Counted from the first letter of the stretch, positions 49,471-60,267 are shown. The stretch is DNA of 64,000 nt from Pantoea vagans (GCF_001506165.1 NZ_CP011427.1:2108001-2172000); one strand, 5' to 3'. Numbers and translations are program-made. Notes: generated from the sequence alone by a model not told the origin.

Positions 49471-51326
49471 GGGAAATCATCGTCGATAACTTCGCCGGCG
49501 GCGGCGGAGCCAGTACCGGTATTGAAATGGCTACCGGCCGCAGCGTGGACATTGCCATCAACCACGACGAAAACGCGATCGCCATGCACACCACCAACCA
49601 TCCGGACACGCTGCACTACTGCGAATCGGTGTTTAATATTGACCCGGTCGCGGCGACTTCTGGCGCGCCGGTTGGACTGGCCTGGTTCTCCCCCGACTGC
49701 CGCCACTTCAGCAAAGCGAAGGGCAGCAAGCCTGTTAAAAAAGAGATTCGCGGCCTGGCTTGGATTGTCATCCGCTGGGCACTGGCTAAGCGTCCGCGCG
49801 TTGTGATGCTTGAGAACGTGGAAGAGTTTAAAACGTGGGGCCCGCTGCTGGACAGTGAAGACCGTCCGGATCCGGCGCGAGCGGGAGAAACCTTCGCGGC
49901 ATTCGTTGGCATGTTGAGCACCGGCATTCCGGCGGATCATCCGGCGCTGGATGAGGTGTGCGACTTCCTACAGATCGGCCGTCACAGTGGAGACGCCCGC
50001 CGCCTTGTCGCCGGATTGCGCTATACGGTCGAATACCGGGAGCTGCGCGCCTGTGACTATGGCGCGCCAACTATCCGCAAACGCTTCTTCATGGTGATGC
50101 GCTGCGACGGTCAGCCAGTGACGTGGCCACAGCCATCGCATGGTGATCCAAAAAGCCTGGCTGTGCAGTCAGGACATTTGAAGCCATGGAGAACCGCGGC
50201 TGAATGCATCGACTGGTCAATTCCCTGCCCCAGCATTTTTGGACGCAGTAAGCCGCTGGCCGAAAATACGATGAAGCGCATCGCTCGCGGCATTCAGCGC
50301 TTCGTAACCGACAACCCAACGCCTTTCATCGTGAAGTGCAATCACACCACCAGCAAAGGCGGTTATGACTGTTTCCGGGGCCAGTCACTGGATGACCCAC
50401 TTCAGACGATTACCCGCAAGCATGGGTATGCCGTGGTCGCGCCGATTTTTGCTGGTACCGGCGGATCAACATTTCAAATGAAGCCGCGCCCGGTTGATAA
50501 GCCTTTTTTTACGCTGCTGACTCAGAACCGCACCAACATTGTCTGCTCTATGCTTGCGCCGGTCATCTCCCGCCAGTTCGGTAACAGTGTTGGTCACCCG
50601 GTTGATGAACCAGCGGGAACGGTCACAGCTGGCGGCGGCGGGCATAGCGCGTTAGTCGTGCCAACAATGATTCAGATGGGATATGGTGAGCGCCCCGGAC
50701 AAGCGCCGCGCGTTCTCGATATAGACAAGCCAGTTGGAACCGTTACCGCCGGGGGCAATAAGTTTGCCCTCGCGACCGCTTTCCTCGCCAAACACTTCGG
50801 TGGCAACTATACCGGCCCCGGCGCCGCGTTGGATGGGCCAGCGCATACGGTGACCACCACCGATCATCATGCGCTGGTTACGTCGAACCTGATTAAGTTT
50901 CGCGGTACCAACACCGGCCAACCTACCGACACGCCGCTGCACACCATCACCGCCAGCGGCACCCACCTGGGCGAGGTGCGCGCTTTCCTGATGAAGTATT
51001 ACGGGAACGAGAAAGGCGGCGTTGGCCTGAATGAACCGCTTGGCACCGTCACCACCAATGACCGGTTCGGCCTGATCACGGTTGATGGCACCGATTATCA
51101 GATAGTCGATATCGGCATGCGCATGCTGCAGCCTCACGAACTCTACGCGGCGCAAGGCTTCCCTTCCTGGTACGTCATTGATCAGGACTTTCGCGGCAAG
51201 AAATACGCCAAAGACAAACAGGTTGCCCGCTGCGGCAACGCGGTACCGCCGCCGTTCGCTGAAGCCCTGGTGCGCGCCAATCTTCCAGAGATGTGCTCAC
51301 CGCTAGCAAGAGAGAAAATTGCATGA
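49467..51326 (+). CDS. DNA cytosine-5 methyltransferase
   Basis: 619 residues. Motif I DNFAGGGGASTGIEMA; catalytic motif IV in the phage variant FSPDCRHFSKAKG (Cys in SPDC instead of PPCQ); motif VI ENVEEF. Residues 330-540 contain several repeats of the form (P)xxTVTxxxxxAL(V/I)xxx (target-recognition region). C-terminal motif X region QPHELYAAQGFPSWYVI...QVARCGNAVPPPFAEALV. Coupled to the adenine methyltransferase; no restriction enzyme is nearby. Confidence 0.92.
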   Translation: MREIIVDNFAGGGGASTGIEMATGRSVDIAINHDENAIAMHTTNHPDTLHYCESVFNIDPVAATSGAPVGLAWFSPDCRHFSKAKGSKPVKKEIRGLAWIVIRWALAKRPRVVMLENVEEFKTWGPLLDSEDRPDPARAGETFAAFVGMLSTGIPADHPALDEVCDFLQIGRHSGDARRLVAGLRYTVEYRELRACDYGAPTIRKRFFMVMRCDGQPVTWPQPSHGDPKSLAVQSGHLKPWRTAAECIDWSIPCPSIFGRSKPLAENTMKRIARGIQRFVTDNPTPFIVKCNHTTSKGGYDCFRGQSLDDPLQTITRKHGYAVVAPIFAGTGGSTFQMKPRPVDKPFFTLLTQNRTNIVCSMLAPVISRQFGNSVGHPVDEPAGTVTAGGGGHSALVVPTMIQMGYGERPGQAPRVLDIDKPVGTVTAGGNKFALATAFLAKHFGGNYTGPGAALDGPAHTVTTTDHHALVTSNLIKFRGTNTGQPTDTPLHTITASGTHLGEVRAFLMKYYGNEKGGVGLNEPLGTVTTNDRFGLITVDGTDYQIVDIGMRMLQPHELYAAQGFPSWYVIDQDFRGKKYAKDKQVARCGNAVPPPFAEALVRANLPEMCSPLAREKIA

Positions 51327-51556
51327 TGTCGACACAAACTGAAAACGCGCTCCGGGCGGTAGCGCGCAAGTGCCGGTCAGATATATTGGCCGCGCTTAAA
51401 GATAAGCCGCGATCAGAACGCGACGGCATCATTACCGCCATTCTCGATCGCCACGCCAAAACTATTGATTGCCTGCCGCCAAATACGTTCAGGCCTAAAA
51501 CCTGGCTGATCCACTATGTGCGGCGAATTGATAAAGAAATGCGGACGGCAAAATGA
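51323..51556 (+). CDS. Small phage protein after methyltransferase
   Basis: 77 residues from the ATG at 51323, overlapping the methyltransferase stop. Basic and helical (ALRAVARKCRSDILAALKDKPRSERDGIITAILDRHAK). Unknown function. Ends overlapping the next gene. Confidence 0.6.
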   Translation: MMSTQTENALRAVARKCRSDILAALKDKPRSERDGIITAILDRHAKTIDCLPPNTFRPKTWLIHYVRRIDKEMRTAK

Positions 51557-51654
51557 CTGCCACATGCGATGAAGTCGACACGGGCTGGGTTATCACAAAC
51601 CTGGCCCTTTTTATTGCCCTGCTGCTGGCGTGGCTTTGGCCGCCTAAACAATAA
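51553..51654 (+). CDS. Tiny membrane protein
   Basis: 33 residues, one membrane helix (WVITNLALFIALLLAWLW). Start overlaps the previous stop (ATGA), which supports coupled translation. Unknown role. Confidence 0.5.
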   Translation: MTATCDEVDTGWVITNLALFIALLLAWLWPPKQ

Positions 51655-51721
51655 ATTTTGAAATGCAGCCACATTCCACCCGCTACCCATTTGTAGCGAT
51701 ATACCAAAATCCGGAGAGCCA

Positions 51722-51970
51722 ATGGAAAACCTTATTCAACTGACACCCAATAAATGGGTGTCCGAGTCCGTTCTCACCACAGTAACCGGCATGACCAAAC
51801 ACATGATCCAGCACGCCCGCCGCTCTACCTGGATGGAAGGCCGTGAGTATAAGCATGTCTCACCAGACCTCGCGCCGAAAGAAAACAGCACCATCATGTA
51901 CTGCCTGCCAGAAATAAATCACTGGATTGAGAAGCAGCGCCCAGCGATCCGCAGAAAGATTTCTGCTTAA
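51722..51970 (+). CDS. xis: Excisionase (DUF1233-like)
   Basis: 82 residues. LTPNKWVSESVLTTVTGMTKHMIQHARRSTWMEGREYKHV is the excisionase-type winged helix of phages with this kind of integrase. It lies 32 bp upstream of int. Directs excision, which here would also repair malX. Confidence 0.85.
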   Translation: MENLIQLTPNKWVSESVLTTVTGMTKHMIQHARRSTWMEGREYKHVSPDLAPKENSTIMYCLPEINHWIEKQRPAIRRKISA

Positions 51971-52002
51971 ATGTCGGCTCCATCAACAACCGAGGAAAGC
52001 GA

Positions 52003-53280
52003 ATGGCTAGCTATCCAACCGGCGTAGAGAACCACGGAGGGTCTCTGCGTATCTGGTTCATATACCAAGGCAAGCGAGTAAGGGAGAGTCTTGGAGTGCC
52101 TGATACACCCAAGAACAGGAAGATGGCAGGAGAGCTGCGCACATCGGTGTGCTATGCAATCAAGACCGGGAACTTTGACTACAGCAAGCAGTTTCCGGAT
52201 TCAGCTAATGTCGAAAAGTTTGGAGGGAAAAGGCAGCCGGTGACACTGTCACAGCTGGCTCAAAAGTGGATGTCGCTGAAAGAGCTCGAGTTGACGAAAA
52301 CGGCACGCATCCACTACCTCTCATACATCAGGTCAGTATTTGAGGTGCTGGGTGAGCAAAGATATGCGAACAGCATTACGCAGGAAGATATGCTTCAGGC
52401 AAGAAAGATGCTTTTGAACGGATATCAAAGGCCAAGAGGAAGAGACCACCGACCACTGGAAGGAAGAAAGGCAACAACAGTGAATGGATACATCGCCTGC
52501 ATAAGGGGTATGTTCTCGTTTGCAGTGCGGAATGGTTACATGGATCAAAACCCACTTGATGGGGTGTCGCCGCTCAAGAAAGAGAGGCCAAATCCTGATC
52601 CGCTCACGCGTGAAGAGTATGATCGCGTGTTAGATATGTGCCCTTCTGACCAGATGCAGAACATGATCATCTTTGCCGTGAATACCGGTATGCGCCACGG
52701 TGAGATTTACGCTTTGGCCTGGGAAGATATCGACACAGTCAACTGGACGGCAAAGATAGTGCGCGGCGAGTCCCTCGCCAATCACTTCACGCCACCCAAG
52801 ACAGAATCAGGGATCAGGACGGTTCAGCTATCAGCGCCAGCGATTGAAGCTCTAAAGCGACAAATGCCGCTCACCAGAATGGGTAAGCAGCACGAAATCA
52901 AGGTTCACCTTAGGCAGAATGGCGAAAAGCGCATTGACCTGTGCACATTCATTTTTTCTCCGCACCTGACCGCGATGAATGGGAGGTCTGAGGATTACTA
53001 TACTAACGGTTCTCTTGGGTCAGCATGGCGAACAATTTTGCGACGGGCAGGAGTCCGACACCGCAAAGCCTACGAAACGCGCCACACGTTTGCATGCTGG
53101 GCATTAGGTGCCGGAGTTAACCCGAACTTTGTTGCTAACCAGATGGGCCACTCTTCTGCACAGATGATTTATACCGTTTATGGAAAATGGATGACAGAAA
53201 ACAACCTTGATCAGATGGCGGTGTTGAACGCTGAATTTTCAAGAAATGCCCCACCGATGCCCCACTGTAAAACAGCCTGA
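52003..53280 (+). CDS. int: Tyrosine-recombinase integrase
   Basis: 425 residues. N-terminal AP2-like arm-binding region (GGSLRIWFIYQGKRVRESLG), core-binding domain, and catalytic domain with Arg in NTGMRHGEIYALAW, Arg-His in YETRHTFACWALG, His in MGHSS and the Tyr nucleophile in YTVYGKW. Similar to phage 21/e14-type integrases. The last codons contain the right arm-type repeats. Confidence 0.95.
   Translation: MASYPTGVENHGGSLRIWFIYQGKRVRESLGVPDTPKNRKMAGELRTSVCYAIKTGNFDYSKQFPDSANVEKFGGKRQPVTLSQLAQKWMSLKELELTKTARIHYLSYIRSVFEVLGEQRYANSITQEDMLQARKMLLNGYQRPRGRDHRPLEGRKATTVNGYIACIRGMFSFAVRNGYMDQNPLDGVSPLKKERPNPDPLTREEYDRVLDMCPSDQMQNMIIFAVNTGMRHGEIYALAWEDIDTVNWTAKIVRGESLANHFTPPKTESGIRTVQLSAPAIEALKRQMPLTRMGKQHEIKVHLRQNGEKRIDLCTFIFSPHLTAMNGRSEDYYTNGSLGSAWRTILRRAGVRHRKAYETRHTFACWALGAGVNPNFVANQMGHSSAQMIYTVYGKWMTENNLDQMAVLNAEFSRNAPPMPHCKTA
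53247..53266. repeat. Probable integrase arm-type sites, right
   Basis: TGCCCCACCGATGCCCCACT, matching 1319-1338 at 17 of 20 positions. It codes for the end of Int. Confidence 0.6.
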
Positions 53281-53327
53281 ACGTAAAATACTGTTTTTAA
53301 AGTCACTTTCCCCCTCAATCGTTATTC

Positions 53328-53334
53328 ATCTGGA
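53328..53334. other. attR: attR core of the prophage
   Basis: ATCTGGA, identical to 1192-1198, 48 bp after the int stop. Its last A is also the A of the first ATG of the malX 3' fragment. Confidence 0.85.
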
Positions 53335-54731
53335 TGGCCAAGCTGGGCTCATTTGCCTTCAGCTACTTGCCGGTCATGTTCGCGATTGCTATCCCGCTGG
53401 GCATGGCGCGAGAGAATAAAGGCGTGGCCGCCTTCGCCGGTTTTGTCGGTTATGCCGTGCTCAACCTCAGCGTCAACTTCTGGCTGAACATCAATGGCAT
53501 TTTGCCTACCACTGATGCGGCCGTGCTGAAAGCCAATAACGTACAGAACATTCTCGGCATTCAGTCGATCGACACCGGTATTCTCGGCGCGGTGATTGTG
53601 GGTGTGGTGGTGTTTTGGCTGCATGAGCGCTTCCACAACATCCGTCTGCCAGACGCACTGGCCTTCTTTGGCGGCACGCGTTTTGTACCGATTGTGACCA
53701 CGGTGGTGATGGGCCTGCTGGGCCTGGTGGTGCCATTGATCTGGCCATTCTTTGCCCGTGCGATAACCGGTTTAGGTTGGGTCATTAACAGCGCAGGTGA
53801 ATTTGGTCCGATGATCTTCGGTACCGGCGAACGTTTACTGCTGCCCTTCGGTCTGCAACATATTCTGGTGGCAATCATCCGTTTCACTGATGCCGGCGGC
53901 ACCCTGGACGTGTGCGGCAAAAGTGTCAGCGGCGCGTTGACCATATTCCAGGCACAGTTAGCCTGCCCAGAGACCCATGGCTTTGCCGAGAGTGCCACGC
54001 GCTTCCTGTCGCAAGGCAAGATGCCAGCCTTCCTCGGTGGATTGCCGGGTGCGGCGCTGGCGATTTATCACTGCGCCCGTCCTGAGAATCGTCATAAAAT
54101 TAAAGGATTGCTGATCTCTGGCGTGGTGGCCTGCGTGGTCGGTGGCACTACCGAACCGATTGAATTCCTGTTCCTGTTTGTCGCGCCCGTGTTGTACTTA
54201 ATCCATGCGCTGCTGACTGGTTTAGGTTTTACCGTGATGGCAATCCTCGGCGTGACTATTGGTAATACCGACGGCAACGTCATCGACTTCTTCGTATTCG
54301 GCGTGCTGCACGGCCTCTCCACGAAGTGGTATTGGGTGCCGGTGATCGCTGCCGTGTGGTTTGTCGGTTATTACGCGATTTTCCGTTTCGCCATCACTCG
54401 CTTCAATATCAAAACCCCTGGCCGAGAAGCAGAAACCAGCAGTGTTGAACAACAGGTGAGTCGTGCTGGCGTGGGGAAATCCGGTTACAACACACCGGCT
54501 ATTCTGGCGGCACTGGGTGGCATTGAAAACATCACTTCGCTGGATAACTGCCTGACCCGCCTGCGCTTGTCCATCGCGGACATGAGCAAAGTGGATGATG
54601 CCGCGTTGAAAGCCAATGGTGCGATTGGCGTGGTCCATCTCAATCAAACCAGTTTGCAAGTGGTGATTGGCCCGCAAGTCCAGTCGGTGAAAGATGAGAT
54701 GGCACACCTGATGAGCACCTCGGTGGCATGA
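53334..54731 (+). pseudogene. malX: malX 3' fragment (PTS maltose/glucose IIBC)
   Basis: 465 codons, residues 65-529 of MalX. Contains EIIC membrane helices, the conserved region VVGGTTEPIEFLFLFVAP, and the EIIB domain with the phosphorylation-site Cys in SLDNCLTRLRLS. It happens to begin with ATG but has no ribosome binding site. The first membrane segment is missing, so function is unlikely while the prophage is present. Confidence 0.95.
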
Positions 54732-55906
54732 TGGATATGTTTGATTTTAATCGTGTGGTAGATCGCCACGGCAGTTGGTGTACGCAGTGGGATTTTGTTG
54801 CTGACCGCTTCGGCGTGGCGAATCTGCTGCCTTTCACCATCTCAGATATGGATTTCGCGACCGCGCCCTGCATTCTTGATGCCCTGCAACAGCGTGTGGC
54901 ACACGGTGTGTTTGGCTACAGCCGCTGGCAGCATGATGATTTCCTCGCTGCCCTGCAGCACTGGATGCAGCGCCGCTTTAGCACAACCGTCGCCGCCGAG
55001 TCACTGGTCTACGGCCCGTCGGTGATCTACATGGTGGCGCAGATGCTGCGCCACTGGACCCAGCCCGGTGACGAAGTGCTGATCCATACGCCAGCTTACG
55101 ATGCGTTCTACAACACCATCAACGGCAACCAACGCCGCGTGCTGGAACTGCCTCTACAGCGTCAGGGCAACAGCTGGCTCTGTGATATGGCTCAGTTGGA
55201 GACATTGCTGGCGCGGCCGCAATGCAAAGTGATGCTGCTGTGCAGCCCACACAATCCTACTGGCAAAGTATGGCAGAAGGCGGAATTGCAGCAGATGTCC
55301 TCGCTGTGCGAACGTTACGGTGTGAAGGTGATCAGCGACGAGATCCATATGGATATGGTTCTTGGCTCGGAGCGCCATACGCCGTGGAGCGAGGTGGCGC
55401 AGTCCGGATGGGCGTTGTTCACCTCTGCATCTAAGAGCTTCAATATTCCGGCGCTGACCGGGGCCTGGGGCATCATCCCAGATGCCACCGATCGCCAGGC
55501 GTGGTTCCACGCGCTCAAACAGCAGGATGGTTTGTCGTCTCCGGCGGTGATGGCCGTCGCTGCTACCATCGCAGCCTATCGTGAGGGTGCGCCCTGGCTC
55601 GATGCTCTGCGGGACTACCTGAAGCAGAATATGCAGCATATTGCCCTGCGGCTGAATGGCGCATTTCCGGATCTCGACTGGCAGCCGCCTGCGGCAACCT
55701 ATCTGGCATGGATTGACCTTAATCCCCTCGGTATTGATGAGCAGGCCCTGCAACAGCAGTTAATCCATCACTACAAGGTGGCGATCATGCCGGGTTCTAC
55801 TTACGGCGAAGCCAGCCGAGGGTATTTGCGTCTTAATGCTGGCTGCCCGCGCAGCAAGCTGGATGAGGGTCTGGATCGTTTGCTGGCGGCTTTACACACC
55901 GGTTAA
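54728..55906 (+). CDS. malY: MalY, PLP-dependent cystathionine beta-lyase / MalT inhibitor
   Basis: 392 residues, matching E. coli MalY (390). PLP lysine in SASKSFN (about 230) and class-I aminotransferase fold motifs [11 protein letters not shown] and ISDEIHMD. Overlaps the malX stop (ATGA). In E. coli it also represses MalT activity. Separation from the malX promoter by the prophage may reduce expression (inference). Confidence 0.95.
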   Translation: MMDMFDFNRVVDRHGSWCTQWDFVADRFGVANLLPFTISDMDFATAPCILDALQQRVAHGVFGYSRWQHDDFLAALQHWMQRRFSTTVAAESLVYGPSVIYMVAQMLRHWTQPGDEVLIHTPAYDAFYNTINGNQRRVLELPLQRQGNSWLCDMAQLETLLARPQCKVMLLCSPHNPTGKVWQKAELQQMSSLCERYGVKVISDEIHMDMVLGSERHTPWSEVAQSGWALFTSASKSFNIPALTGAWGIIPDATDRQAWFHALKQQDGLSSPAVMAVAATIAAYREGAPWLDALRDYLKQNMQHIALRLNGAFPDLDWQPPAATYLAWIDLNPLGIDEQALQQQLIHHYKVAIMPGSTYGEASRGYLRLNAGCPRSKLDEGLDRLLAALHTG

Positions 55907-56024
55907 TAGCCTGTGGATGCTGATTATTTCAGCATCCCTTTCTCGCTTTGCGCAAATCACTGGCGCTGTTGCGCAAGATGTTTTTATAATGCTCTGCACT
56001 TTATGTAACTTTAGCGAGTGCGAC

Positions 56025-57023
56025 ATGATTGACCTGAAACTCCCCCTGACTGACATCCACCGCCATCTTGATGGCAACATCCGCGCACAAACTATTCTTG
56101 ATTTAGGCCGCCAGTTTAATCTTGCTCTGCCTGCTCATACCCTCGACGAACTGCGTCCGCACGTGCAAGTCACCGCCAACGAACCGGATTTGGTCAGCTT
56201 CCTGCAAAAACTGGATTGGGGCGTAAAAGTTTTGGGCGATCTCGATGCCTGTCGCCGCATTGCGCTGGAAAACGTCGAAGATGCCGCCCGTGCAGGTATT
56301 CACTATGCAGAACTGCGCTTCTCGCCGGGTTATATGGCCATGACCCACAATCTGCCGATTGCCGGTGTGGTTGAAGCCGTCATTGATGGCGTGCGTGCAG
56401 GCGCAAAACAGTATGGTGTGGATGTCAATCTGATCGGCATCATGAGCCGCACCTTCGGTGATGAAGCCTGTCTGCGTGAACTGGAAGGTTTACTGGCACA
56501 CCGTGATGGCATCACGGCGGTGGATCTGGCAGGCGACGAGTTAGGTTTCCCGGGCAGTGAGTTCCTCAGTCACTTCAATCGCGCCCGTGACGCCGGTTTC
56601 CGTATTACCGTGCACGCCGGTGAAGCCGCAGGCCCGGAAAGCATCTGGCAGGCCATTCGTGAGCTGGGTGCCGAACGTATCGGCCACGGTGTGAAAGCGA
56701 TTGAAGATCGTGCGCTGATGGATTTCCTCCCCGAGCAGCGCATTGGCGTGGAGTCATGCCTCACGTCAAACATTCAGACCAGCACCGTTGCCTCGCTGGC
56801 CACCCATCCGCTGAAGGCCTTCCTGCAGCATGGCATTCTCGCCACCATCAATACGGATGATCCTGCAGTTCAGGGTGTGGAACTGGCACATGAGTATCAG
56901 GTTGCCGCACCGCAGGCAGGGTTAACCGTCGCAGAGATGCGTCAGGTACAGGAAAATGGCGTGACCATTGCCTTCCTGAGTGATGCAGAGAAAGCGGCGC
57001 TGCGAGCGCGCGTCGCGGGATAA
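56025..57023 (+). CDS. add: Adenosine deaminase
   Basis: 332 residues from the ATG at 56025. Zinc ligands in [10 protein letters not shown], catalytic HAGE in [20 protein letters not shown], and NTDDPAV. Converts adenosine to inosine in purine salvage. Same neighbours as in E. coli (malY and ydgJ). Confidence 0.95.
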   Translation: MIDLKLPLTDIHRHLDGNIRAQTILDLGRQFNLALPAHTLDELRPHVQVTANEPDLVSFLQKLDWGVKVLGDLDACRRIALENVEDAARAGIHYAELRFSPGYMAMTHNLPIAGVVEAVIDGVRAGAKQYGVDVNLIGIMSRTFGDEACLRELEGLLAHRDGITAVDLAGDELGFPGSEFLSHFNRARDAGFRITVHAGEAAGPESIWQAIRELGAERIGHGVKAIEDRALMDFLPEQRIGVESCLTSNIQTSTVASLATHPLKAFLQHGILATINTDDPAVQGVELAHEYQVAAPQAGLTVAEMRQVQENGVTIAFLSDAEKAALRARVAG

Positions 57024-57028
57024 ATAAT

Positions 57029-57129
57029 AAGGTGCGCAAAAATGCGCACCTTACAATATTGGGCCACCCTAAAAGGTGATTATCCCAATCTGCGCATCAT
57101 AAATTGTACGGTCACCATTTATGGTGACC
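57029..57129. repeat. Intergenic palindromes between convergent add and ydgJ
   Basis: AAGGTGCGCA-AAAA-TGCGCACCTT near 57029-57052 and GGTCACCATTTATGGTGACC at 57110-57129. Close relatives are at 61820-61839 and 61930-61949, and a GC-rich one at 59230-59247. They look like a dispersed REP-like family and could terminate add and ydgJ. Confidence 0.55.
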
Positions 57130-57166
57130 GTTTCAATCAACGCACAGCCTGTATCAGGTTATCCTG

Positions 57167-58207
57167 TTACTTCAGCGACATCGTCTGGCGCTTCTCGGCA
57201 GACTGCAGACCCAGTTCGATCAGCTCCATCACCTGAATTGCCTCTTCAGCCTCGACCGGGTTTGCTCCGGTGCCGGCAATCGCATCACGAATGCCTGCAT
57301 AGTAGGCTGGATAGTTGCCCGGCAGCGTTAACAGCTCTTTTTCCACCATCACATCGCCTTCCGCCAGTGTCAGTGTGCCGTTGCGCATGTCGTAGCCCCA
57401 GTCCTCACGCGGTGGACGTTCGCCCGCTTTCAGACGATCTTCCTGCGGGTCCAGGCCATATTTCACGTAGCTCCCACGCGTGCCGTGCACCACGAAACGC
57501 GCTGACTCAGCCGCCACCAACATGCTGGCGTGCAGCACCACGCGGCGGGTAGGATAGGTCAGTACCGCATGGAAGTAGTCGGTGGTTTGTGCGCCTGGGC
57601 GCAGCTCGGCCATATCCACATTGATCGCCACCGGTGGACCAAACAGCTGCAGCGCCTGGTCCAGCACATGCGGCCCCAGATCAAACCAGATACCGCTGCC
57701 CGGCCCTTTCATCTCACGCCAGCGCTGACGCACTTCAGGACGGAAACGGTCAAAATGGGATTCCAGATAACGCACGTCGCCCAGCGTACCGTCCGCCAGT
57801 AAGGTTTTCAGCGTCAGGAAATCGCTGTCCCAACGACGGTTGTGGAATACCGACAGCAGCAGCCCTTTGGCTTTGGCTAACGCGTCCAGTTCACGCGCTT
57901 GTGACAACGTCACGGTAAACGGTTTATCGACAACCACATGCTTACCGGCATTGAGCGCTGCTTTTGCCAGCGGGAAGTGGGTATCGTTCGGGGTAGGAAT
58001 TACAATCAGTTGCAGTGTCGGGTCATCCAGCAACGCTTGCGGATCCGCCACCACCTGCACCGATGGCCAGTCAGCGTGCACTTTGCTGGCATCGCTGCTG
58101 GAGATCGCGGCCAGTTCAACACCCGGCGTTCCGGCGATCAAAGGTGCATGGAAGGTTTTACTGGCAAAGCCGTAGCCCATCAGGCCGACACGTAATTTAT
58201 CGCTCAT
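57167..58207 (-). CDS. ydgJ: Gfo/Idh/MocA-family oxidoreductase YdgJ
   Basis: 346 residues from the ATG at 58207 (GAGGA upstream; an ATG two codons earlier is possible). N-terminal Rossmann fold GLMGYGFASKTFHAPLI, the EKP-like motif VVDKPFTVT, and the C-terminal dehydrogenase domain with DLGPHVLDQAL. Highly similar to E. coli YdgJ. Substrate not established. Confidence 0.9.
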   Translation of the reverse strand: MSDKLRVGLMGYGFASKTFHAPLIAGTPGVELAAISSSDASKVHADWPSVQVVADPQALLDDPTLQLIVIPTPNDTHFPLAKAALNAGKHVVVDKPFTVTLSQARELDALAKAKGLLLSVFHNRRWDSDFLTLKTLLADGTLGDVRYLESHFDRFRPEVRQRWREMKGPGSGIWFDLGPHVLDQALQLFGPPVAINVDMAELRPGAQTTDYFHAVLTYPTRRVVLHASMLVAAESARFVVHGTRGSYVKYGLDPQEDRLKAGERPPREDWGYDMRNGTLTLAEGDVMVEKELLTLPGNYPAYYAGIRDAIAGTGANPVEAEEAIQVMELIELGLQSAEKRQTMSLK

Positions 58208-58284
58208 TCTCATTCCTCTTGTTCGTTACCAGACTGATTTAAGACGAATCAGTCAGTAAGAACAAGGTGGAATCACCTGAAAAC

Positions 58285-59202
58285 TCAGGAGATCGCACTC
58301 CGTGCCGATTGCCAGCTCTCCTGAGCCACTAAAGCATCGTGTGCATCCTGGCTACGCCGACGGAAATCACTGGGGCTGACACCCACCCGTTTGCGGAACA
58401 CGCGAGAGAAATAGAGTTGGTCGTCATAACCCACTTCACGACCGACCGAGGCAATCGGTTCCTGGGTAGTTTGCAGCAGCAACTTGGCGCGGATAACGCG
58501 CTGATCCTCGCGCCAGCGCAGCAAGTTGATGCCCATTTGCTCACGGAACAGATGCGCCAGCCGCGAAGGCGATAAACAGACATGCCGTGCCACTTCCTCA
58601 ATTTTGACTTCACTCGCCAGATGATTGGTGACGTACTGGCAGGCCTCAATCACGCGCGGATCGCGGATTTGCTGATGGCTCCGTGGGTCCTCTTCCACGG
58701 CACGCAGCAGCAACCGTTCGAGCAGATTCATTGCCAGTTCTTCCGCAAAGCGACGCCCCGAATTGTGCGTTTGCTCGATACTGGCAAACAGGCGATCGAA
58801 TTCAGCACGCTGCGCCTCAGACAGGCGCAAACGCCCTACGCCCTGGCTCTCATCCTGCCACTGCAGCCAGTCGGTCCAGTAAGCGCGTGGGCGGAAATAG
58901 ACCCAGCGATGGAACCAACAAGGGCTGTCCGGGGAACGGCCATAGTAGTGTGGCGTTTTTGGCTGGAACAGCAGCAGGTCACCCGGCTCACAATCAAAAG
59001 CCGATTCACCATCAAATACCCGCCCCTGACCTTTGATGGTCAGATTCAGGATGTAGCCCTTCATACCCAGAGGGCGGTCAATAAAGAAATCCAACTGATC
59101 GTTGGCATTAATTGGCGTCAGCCCCGCCACCAGCCAGGCGTTGAACGGGTAGCCCGGTAATAAGGGGTTCTGCTGCTCATTTGGCGGTTCACGATGGTAC
59201 AT
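58285..59202 (-). CDS. araC: Arabinose regulator AraC
   Basis: 305 residues from the ATG at 59202 (GAGGG upstream). N-terminal arabinose-binding cupin ([41 protein letters not shown]) and C-terminal double HTH ([38 protein letters not shown]). Closely matches E. coli AraC. Here it is at the end of the araFGH cluster. Confidence 0.95.
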   Translation of the reverse strand: MYHREPPNEQQNPLLPGYPFNAWLVAGLTPINANDQLDFFIDRPLGMKGYILNLTIKGQGRVFDGESAFDCEPGDLLLFQPKTPHYYGRSPDSPCWFHRWVYFRPRAYWTDWLQWQDESQGVGRLRLSEAQRAEFDRLFASIEQTHNSGRRFAEELAMNLLERLLLRAVEEDPRSHQQIRDPRVIEACQYVTNHLASEVKIEEVARHVCLSPSRLAHLFREQMGINLLRWREDQRVIRAKLLLQTTQEPIASVGREVGYDDQLYFSRVFRKRVGVSPSDFRRRSQDAHDALVAQESWQSARSAIS

Positions 59203-59229
59203 AGTGCCCTCACTGAAACGTAATTTGCG

Positions 59230-59247
59230 GGCGGCCTGGAGGCCGCC
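59230..59247. repeat. Intergenic palindrome between araH and araC
   Basis: GGCGGCC-TGGA-GGCCGCC, a 7-bp perfect helix in the 61 bp between the genes. It may attenuate araFGH transcription before araC. Confidence 0.5.
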
Positions 59248-59263
59248 GCTACAGAATCCAGCA

Positions 59264-60250
59264 TTAGATCGCTTTATTTTTCTGTTTGTAGCGGTCAAAA
59301 ATCACCGCCGCTAACAGTATCAAACCGCGCACCACATACTGTGAGAACGGCGAGATATTCAATAAATTCATCGCATTCTCAACCGTGCCTAAAATCAGTA
59401 CCCCGGCCACCACATAGGAAATTTTGCCGATGCCGCCTTTCAGTGATACTCCGCCGAGCACACACGCAGAGATCACAATCAACTCATAGCCCAGCGATGT
59501 CATCGGCTGGCCGCTGGTCATACGTGATGCCAGAATAATACCCGCGGCTGCCGACACCAGACCTGACAAAATGAAGATGATGATGCGCGTGCGCACCACC
59601 GGCACCCCTGCCAGTCTCGCCGCCTCCTCATTGCCGCCGATCGCCAGCGTATTGCGGCCAAAGGTGGTTTTGTTGAGCAGGAATCCGAAGACAATCATGG
59701 TCGCAATAGTGAGCCAAATGGGGGCCGGCACACCCAACCAGTTGGCGTAGCCGAGGGTGAAGAAACGTTCATCTTCAATACCCACCGCTTTACCATCCGA
59801 GAAGATGTACGCCAGGCCGCGCACAATCTGCATGGTCGCCAGGGTGGTGATCAACGCATTGATCTTCAGCCGGGCAATCACAAAACCGTTGATAAACCCG
59901 GTGGCCATGCCCAGCAGCAAACCCGCTGCCACACCGATCCACAGGCTTTCCGTCATGTTGATCACGACAGCGGTGACCACGCCAGCGCAGGCGATCACGG
60001 AGGCGACAGACAAGTCGAAATCGCCGGAAGCGAGGCAGAACAGCATCCCGCACGCCACCATGCCCGACATCGACATTGCCAGCCCCAGCCCTTTCATGTT
60101 GATCAGTGAACCAAAATTCGGCACAAAGATGGCGCAGACGATAAACAGCAGCGCGAATACCACCAGCATGCCGAAGTTGTCCCAAATCCGCCCCAGTTGC
60201 AGGCCATGGCGCTGCGCGGGTGGCGTGTTGGAAGTGGTAGATGAAGCCAT
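59264..60250 (-). CDS. araH: L-arabinose ABC transporter permease AraH
   Basis: 328 residues with about nine or ten membrane segments. Family motifs include [25 protein letters not shown] and [34 protein letters not shown]. High-affinity arabinose import with AraG and AraF. Confidence 0.93.
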   Translation of the reverse strand: MASSTTSNTPPAQRHGLQLGRIWDNFGMLVVFALLFIVCAIFVPNFGSLINMKGLGLAMSMSGMVACGMLFCLASGDFDLSVASVIACAGVVTAVVINMTESLWIGVAAGLLLGMATGFINGFVIARLKINALITTLATMQIVRGLAYIFSDGKAVGIEDERFFTLGYANWLGVPAPIWLTIATMIVFGFLLNKTTFGRNTLAIGGNEEAARLAGVPVVRTRIIIFILSGLVSAAAGIILASRMTSGQPMTSLGYELIVISACVLGGVSLKGGIGKISYVVAGVLILGTVENAMNLLNISPFSQYVVRGLILLAAVIFDRYKQKNKAI

Positions 60251-60267
60251 TATTGCTCTCCTTTACA

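Larger units (their letters stand above)
1199..53334. mobile_element. Lambdoid siphophage prophage, apparently complete, inserted in malX
   Basis: All lambda-type modules are present in canonical order: int-xis, recombination, N, CI/Cro, CII, O/P, nin genes, Q, lysis, terminase, head, tail. The ends are defined by the split malX gene and the ATCTGGA repeat. No structural, replication or control gene is visibly frameshifted, so the element may be inducible (inference). Confidence 0.95.

Noticed and set aside
55154..55753. 199-residue minus-strand frame inside malY
   Set aside because: Shadow of malY in a GC-rich gene.
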